From: an uncultured Rhizobiaceae group bacterium
GTDB lineage: Bacteria > Pseudomonadota > Alphaproteobacteria > Rhizobiales > Rhizobiaceae
DNA length: 9,348 nt
NCBI GenBank assembly: GCA_937944075.1
Contig: CALDZZ010000050.1
Coordinates: 1-9,348, forward strand
Direction: 5' to 3'
The notes beneath the pieces are model-generated. The model worked only from the letters and a program-made list of their open reading frames with translations, did no database searches and was not told the DNA's origin. Position numbers and translations under genes: made by a program. Shown one piece after another: positions 6,343-9,348 of this stretch; positions within the stretch are counted from its first letter, which is position 1; every line of letters begins with the position of its first letter.

Positions 6343-7143
6343 TTACGCCGCCGCTTCGACAGCTCTTTTCGCCATTACTTTGACGAGGTTAGCACGATAG
6401 TTGCTATCCCCGTGCAGGTCAGAGAGGAGATCGTCTGCATTAACGTCACACTCAGCAATTGCCCCTGCAGAAAAGTCTGATTTCAAGGCCGCTTCCATAC
6501 CCTCATGACGAAATACTCCGTCACTGCCGGCACCTGTCACACCTACTCTTGCCATGCCGTTTTTCAGCTTTGCCACAAAAACACCAGCCATCGCATACCG
6601 TGATGCGGGGTTTGGAAATTTTGCGTAAGCTGCTTTGGCAGGCGCAGGGAAGGTCACGGCAGTAATGATTTCATCTTCTTCCAGGGCAGTATCAAACATG
6701 CCAGTGAAGAAATCATCCGTATCAATTGTGCGCTTGTTGGTAACAATTTGTGCATTGAGCGCCATCATGGCTGCAGGATAATCCGCAGCCGGATCATTGT
6801 TTGCAATAGATCCGCCAATCGTTCCCATGTGACGAACATGCGGATCGCCAATATGGCCTGCCAAATCGCAAATGGAAGGACACAGCGCACGCAACTCCTT
6901 GGAGGAATGAACCTCGGCATGGGTTGTAGCAGCTCCAATGGTGATCTGATTGCCATCAATTGTAATTCCGCTCATGCTGTCGATATGACGAAGATCGATG
7001 AGATCAGAAGGCGCTGCAAGGCGCTGCTTCATGGTTGGAATAAGGGTTTGGCCACCAGAGACAAACTTGCCATCTTCAGCTGATCCCATTTTGGAGATTG
7101 CTTCTTCAACGCTTGTTGCTCTGTGATAACTTGTTTCATACAT
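6343..7143 (-). CDS. FAD-binding (medium) subunit of a Cox/xanthine dehydrogenase-family hydroxylase, CoxM-like
   Basis: This 266-residue protein is the flavin subunit of a molybdenum hydroxylase. It passes electrons from the 2Fe-2S clusters to its FAD and on to an acceptor. The two FAD-binding motifs of the CoxM family are visible: G-G-Q-T-L at 30-34 and T-I-G-G-S at 108-112. The second continues as I-A-N-N-D-P-A-A-D-Y-P. The C-terminal CO dehydrogenase flavoprotein domain ends in N-Y-R-A-N-L-V-K-V-M-A-K-R-A-V, as is usual. The length is normal (about 260-290). The start lies 11 nt after the CoxL-like stop and has a strong AAGGAG that overlaps this stop. It is the last gene of a leftward operon that ends at the shared terminator. 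Confidence 0.92.
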   Translation of the reverse strand: MYETSYHRATSVEEAISKMGSAEDGKFVSGGQTLIPTMKQRLAAPSDLIDLRHIDSMSGITIDGNQITIGAATTHAEVHSSKELRALCPSICDLAGHIGDPHVRHMGTIGGSIANNDPAADYPAAMMALNAQIVTNKRTIDTDDFFTGMFDTALEEDEIITAVTFPAPAKAAYAKFPNPASRYAMAGVFVAKLKNGMARVGVTGAGSDGVFRHEGMEAALKSDFSAGAIAECDVNADDLLSDLHGDSNYRANLVKVMAKRAVEAAA

Positions 7144-7150
7144 GTGTTTT

Positions 7151-7157
7151 CTCCTTA
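7151..7157 (-). promoter_or_regulatory. Shine-Dalgarno of the CoxM-like gene overlapping the CoxL-like stop codon
   Basis: On the minus strand the sequence is TAAGGAG followed by 7 nt and ATG. The TAA stop of the large-subunit gene forms the first bases of the AAGGAG ribosome binding site of the next gene. This suits translational coupling and balanced amounts of the two subunits. Confidence 0.8.
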
Positions 7158-9348
7158 TTCCGCTGCCTGTTTGGTTTGTGCAGCCTGAATGGCTGCCCAG
7201 ACTTTTGCAGGGGTTGCTGGCATGGATAGATCATTGTTGCCTATCGCATCTGTTATCGCATTGATAACCGCAGGTGGTGAACCAATGGCACCGGCTTCAC
7301 CACATCCTTTGATGCCAAGCGGATTGCCTGGGCAAATGGTTGTCTCATGGCTGACAGTATAGCTTGGCACATCATCCGCGCGCGGCATGGTGTAATCCAT
7401 GTAAGAGCCTGTCAAAAGCTGACCGCTGTCATCATAGACGGCTTGTTCAAGCAATGCCTGTCCGATGCCTTGTGCGATACCGCCATGTACCTGGCCTTCC
7501 ACAATCATCGGATTGATGATTGTGCCAAAGTCGTCTGACGCCACAAACTGAACCACTTCCGTCGTTCCGGTTTCAGGGTCAACCTCGACTTCACAGATAT
7601 AAGTACCAGCCGGGAAGGTGAAGTTGGCAGGGTCATAGAAAGCACCTTCCTTCAGGCCAGGCTCCATGCCTTCTGGCAGGTTGTGGGCGGTATAGGCACC
7701 CAGACAAACCTCATGCCAGCCCAGGGTTTTGTCGGTTCCGGCAACTTTGACTTCGCCATTTTCAATGACAATGTCGCCTTCATCGGCTTCAAGCATGTGG
7801 GCAGCAATTTTCTTTGCCTTTGCCTCAACCTTGTCTAGCGCCTTGACGATGGCAGACATGCCAACCGCACCGGAGCGTGAACCGTAGGTGCCCATGCCGA
7901 ACTGAACCTTGTCCGTGTCGCCATGTACGATCTGCACATTTTCACCAGGAAGCCCAAAGCGATCGCTGATCAATTGCGCAAAGGTTGTCTCATGTCCCTG
8001 ACCGTGGCTGTGAGAGCCGGTTAGAACTTCAACCGTACCAACCGGGTTCACCCGAACCTCGGCAGATTCCCAAAGGCCAACACCCGCACCAAGAGAACCG
8101 ACAGCAGCCGATGGTGCAATGCCACAGGCCTCAATATAACATGACATGCCAATGCCGCGCAGCTTGCCACGTTTTGCAGCTTCGCTGCGACGCTTTTCAA
8201 AACCTGCATAATCAGCAGCCTTCATCGCAGCATCCTGGTTTGCGCCAAAATCACCAGAATCATAGGCCATGATAACCGGCGTCTGATGCGGGAACTCCGT
8301 GATGTAGTTTTGACGGCGCAGATCAGCAGGGCTGACACCCAGTTCACGGGCGGCAGTCTCCATCATGCGCTCAATCAGGAAGCTTGCTTCCGGACGGCCT
8401 GCACCGCGATAGGCATCAACCGGTGTTGTATTGGTATAAACTGCACGCACATTCGCATGAATGTTCGCAATGTTATACTGGCCTGAAAGAAGCGTTGCAT
8501 AAAGATAGGTTGGCACTGATGATGAAAAGAGTGACATATAGGCACCAAGGTTGGCGATTGTATCAACCTGGAAACCAACAATGTTATTGTCCTTGTCAAA
8601 ACCCATCTTTGCTGTGGAGATATGGTCACGACCATGTGCATCGGTCAAGAAAGCTTCGGTTCGATCTGAAGTCCATTTGACCGAGCGTTTGGTTTTCATG
8701 CTTGCCCATAGGCAGACAATCTCTTCCGGGTAGATATAAATCTTGGCGCCAAAGCCACCTCCAACATCAGGAGCAATCACGCGAAGCTTGTTTTCAGGTG
8801 CAACCTGATAAAAGGCTGACAAGACCAAACGTGCCACGTGCGGGTTTTGGCTGGTTGTATAAAGCGTATAATGATCTTCTGACGGATCAAAAGTTGCAAC
8901 TGCAGAGCGAGGCTCCATCGGGTTTGGCGAAACACGGTTGTTTGTAATGTCCATTTCACAGACATAGGCGGCGCCAGCGATGGCAGCTTCAGTTGCATCC
9001 TTTTCACCAATTTCCCAATCATAGATAAGATTACCGGCAGCTTCCGGGTGAATTTGCGGTGCACCGTCTTCAAGTGCCTTTGCTGCATTGATTACAACCG
9101 GCAGTTCTTCATATTCAACCACAACAGCTTCTGCAGCTGTTTTGGCATTCTCCGGGCTGTCAGCAATAACAACCGCAACCGCATCCCCTGCATAGCGAAC
9201 CGTATTGGTTGCAAGGGCCGACCATGCACCCATATTCATTGGTGAACCATCCTTGGAGTGGATCATCCAGCCACAAATAATATTGCCAAGACCATCACCG
9301 GTAAGCTCGTGCCCATCAAAAACGCCTTCGACGCCTGCCATGGCTTCT
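7155..9348 (-). CDS. Molybdopterin-binding (large) subunit of a form II Cox-type hydroxylase, CoxL-like (N-terminus cut by right edge)
   Basis: The frame is open through the right edge. The ATG at 9341 is internal, because codons before it (Glu, Ala) are in frame and the text there corresponds to the P-G-V-x-A-V-F-(T/D)-G segment usually found about 60-70 residues into this family. About 730 residues are visible. They include D-V-G-G-G-F-G-x-K and Y-P-E-E (cofactor domain), D-A-H-G-R-D-H, G-Q-G-H-E-T, H-G-D-T-D and G-S-R-S, and K-G-C-G-E-A-G with the catalytic Glu encoded at 7296-7298. The active-site loop (8394-8414) reads A-Y-R-G-A-G-R. This marks form II; bona fide aerobic CO dehydrogenases (form I) have A-Y-x-C-S-F-R with the Cu-binding Cys. 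The substrate is thus unknown: an aldehyde or N-heterocycle is as likely as CO. Large-then-medium gene order fits the S-L-M order of form II operons, which predicts a 2Fe-2S subunit gene to the right. Confidence 0.93.
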   Translation of the reverse strand, partial: EAMAGVEGVFDGHELTGDGLGNIICGWMIHSKDGSPMNMGAWSALATNTVRYAGDAVAVVIADSPENAKTAAEAVVVEYEELPVVINAAKALEDGAPQIHPEAAGNLIYDWEIGEKDATEAAIAGAAYVCEMDITNNRVSPNPMEPRSAVATFDPSEDHYTLYTTSQNPHVARLVLSAFYQVAPENKLRVIAPDVGGGFGAKIYIYPEEIVCLWASMKTKRSVKWTSDRTEAFLTDAHGRDHISTAKMGFDKDNNIVGFQVDTIANLGAYMSLFSSSVPTYLYATLLSGQYNIANIHANVRAVYTNTTPVDAYRGAGRPEASFLIERMMETAARELGVSPADLRRQNYITEFPHQTPVIMAYDSGDFGANQDAAMKAADYAGFEKRRSEAAKRGKLRGIGMSCYIEACGIAPSAAVGSLGAGVGLWESAEVRVNPVGTVEVLTGSHSHGQGHETTFAQLISDRFGLPGENVQIVHGDTDKVQFGMGTYGSRSGAVGMSAIVKALDKVEAKAKKIAAHMLEADEGDIVIENGEVKVAGTDKTLGWHEVCLGAYTAHNLPEGMEPGLKEGAFYDPANFTFPAGTYICEVEVDPETGTTEVVQFVASDDFGTIINPMIVEGQVHGGIAQGIGQALLEQAVYDDSGQLLTGSYMDYTMPRADDVPSYTVSHETTICPGNPLGIKGCGEAGAIGSPPAVINAITDAIGNNDLSMPATPAKVWAAIQAAQTKQAAE

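Noticed and set aside
7985..8272. Open frames on the plus strand opposite the CoxL-like gene
   Set aside because: They lie wholly inside a well-conserved gene on the other strand, have low-complexity Gln/His/Pro-rich translations and no ribosome binding site.
9339..9341. ATG at 9341 as the true start of the CoxL-like gene
   Set aside because: The frame stays open to the window edge, and the protein there already matches an internal P-G-V-x-x-V-F-x-G segment of the family. The N-terminal 60-70 residues are outside the window.
7155..9348. Aerobic carbon monoxide dehydrogenase (form I CoxL)
   Set aside because: The Cu-binding Cys motif A-Y-x-C-S-F-R is absent and replaced by A-Y-R-G-A-G-R.

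Overview
The window reads as ordinary chromosomal DNA of a Gram-negative bacterium, most likely an alphaproteobacterium of intermediate GC content. The protein types support this: paired PimC/PimD-like acyl-CoA dehydrogenases, form II Cox-type molybdenum hydroxylase subunits, and a DUF938 methyltransferase. The genus cannot be fixed from what is visible. I see no insertion sequence, prophage, CRISPR array, tRNA or rRNA.

Layout from left to right: (1) the last 16 codons of a rightward gene, probably an enoyl-CoA hydratase/isomerase (1-52); (2) a rightward gene for an exported DUF547 protein (162-1034), whose 3' end overlaps by 14 nt (3) a leftward DUF938 SAM-dependent methyltransferase gene (1021-1635); (4) a divergent intergenic region of 100 nt holding a bulged inverted repeat; (5) a rightward cluster of five genes (1736-6274): hot-dog thioesterase, acyl-CoA dehydrogenase large subunit, acyl-CoA dehydrogenase small subunit, RidA-family protein, and a threonine synthase-like PLP enzyme; (6) a strong hairpin with A and T tracts that can terminate transcription from both sides (6295-6323); (7) a leftward pair, the CoxM-like FAD subunit (6343-7143) and the CoxL-like molybdopterin subunit (7155 to beyond the right edge).

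The two dehydrogenases have complementary motifs. The first keeps the substrate/flavin SEPGAGSD motif and a helix-G catalytic glutamate. The second keeps the Arg-x-x-Phe-Gly and Gln-x-x-Gly-Gly motifs that contact FAD across the subunit interface. They therefore probably form one heteromeric enzyme, as in pimeloyl-CoA dehydrogenase. Together with the thioesterase, and perhaps the hydratase upstream, this points to acyl-CoA or dicarboxylyl-CoA degradation. The RidA and threonine synthase-like genes follow in the same direction. RidA removes reactive enamines and imines formed by PLP enzymes, so these two may work together, but the link to the acyl-CoA genes is only positional. The Cox-type pair belongs to form II by its active-site motif (AYRGAGR), so CO oxidation should not be assumed. 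Its 2Fe-2S subunit is probably just beyond the right edge.

I found no clear new system. The points most worth following up are the split dehydrogenase, the non-canonical threonine synthase-like enzyme next to RidA, the orphan-substrate form II hydroxylase, and the inverted repeat in the divergent promoter region.
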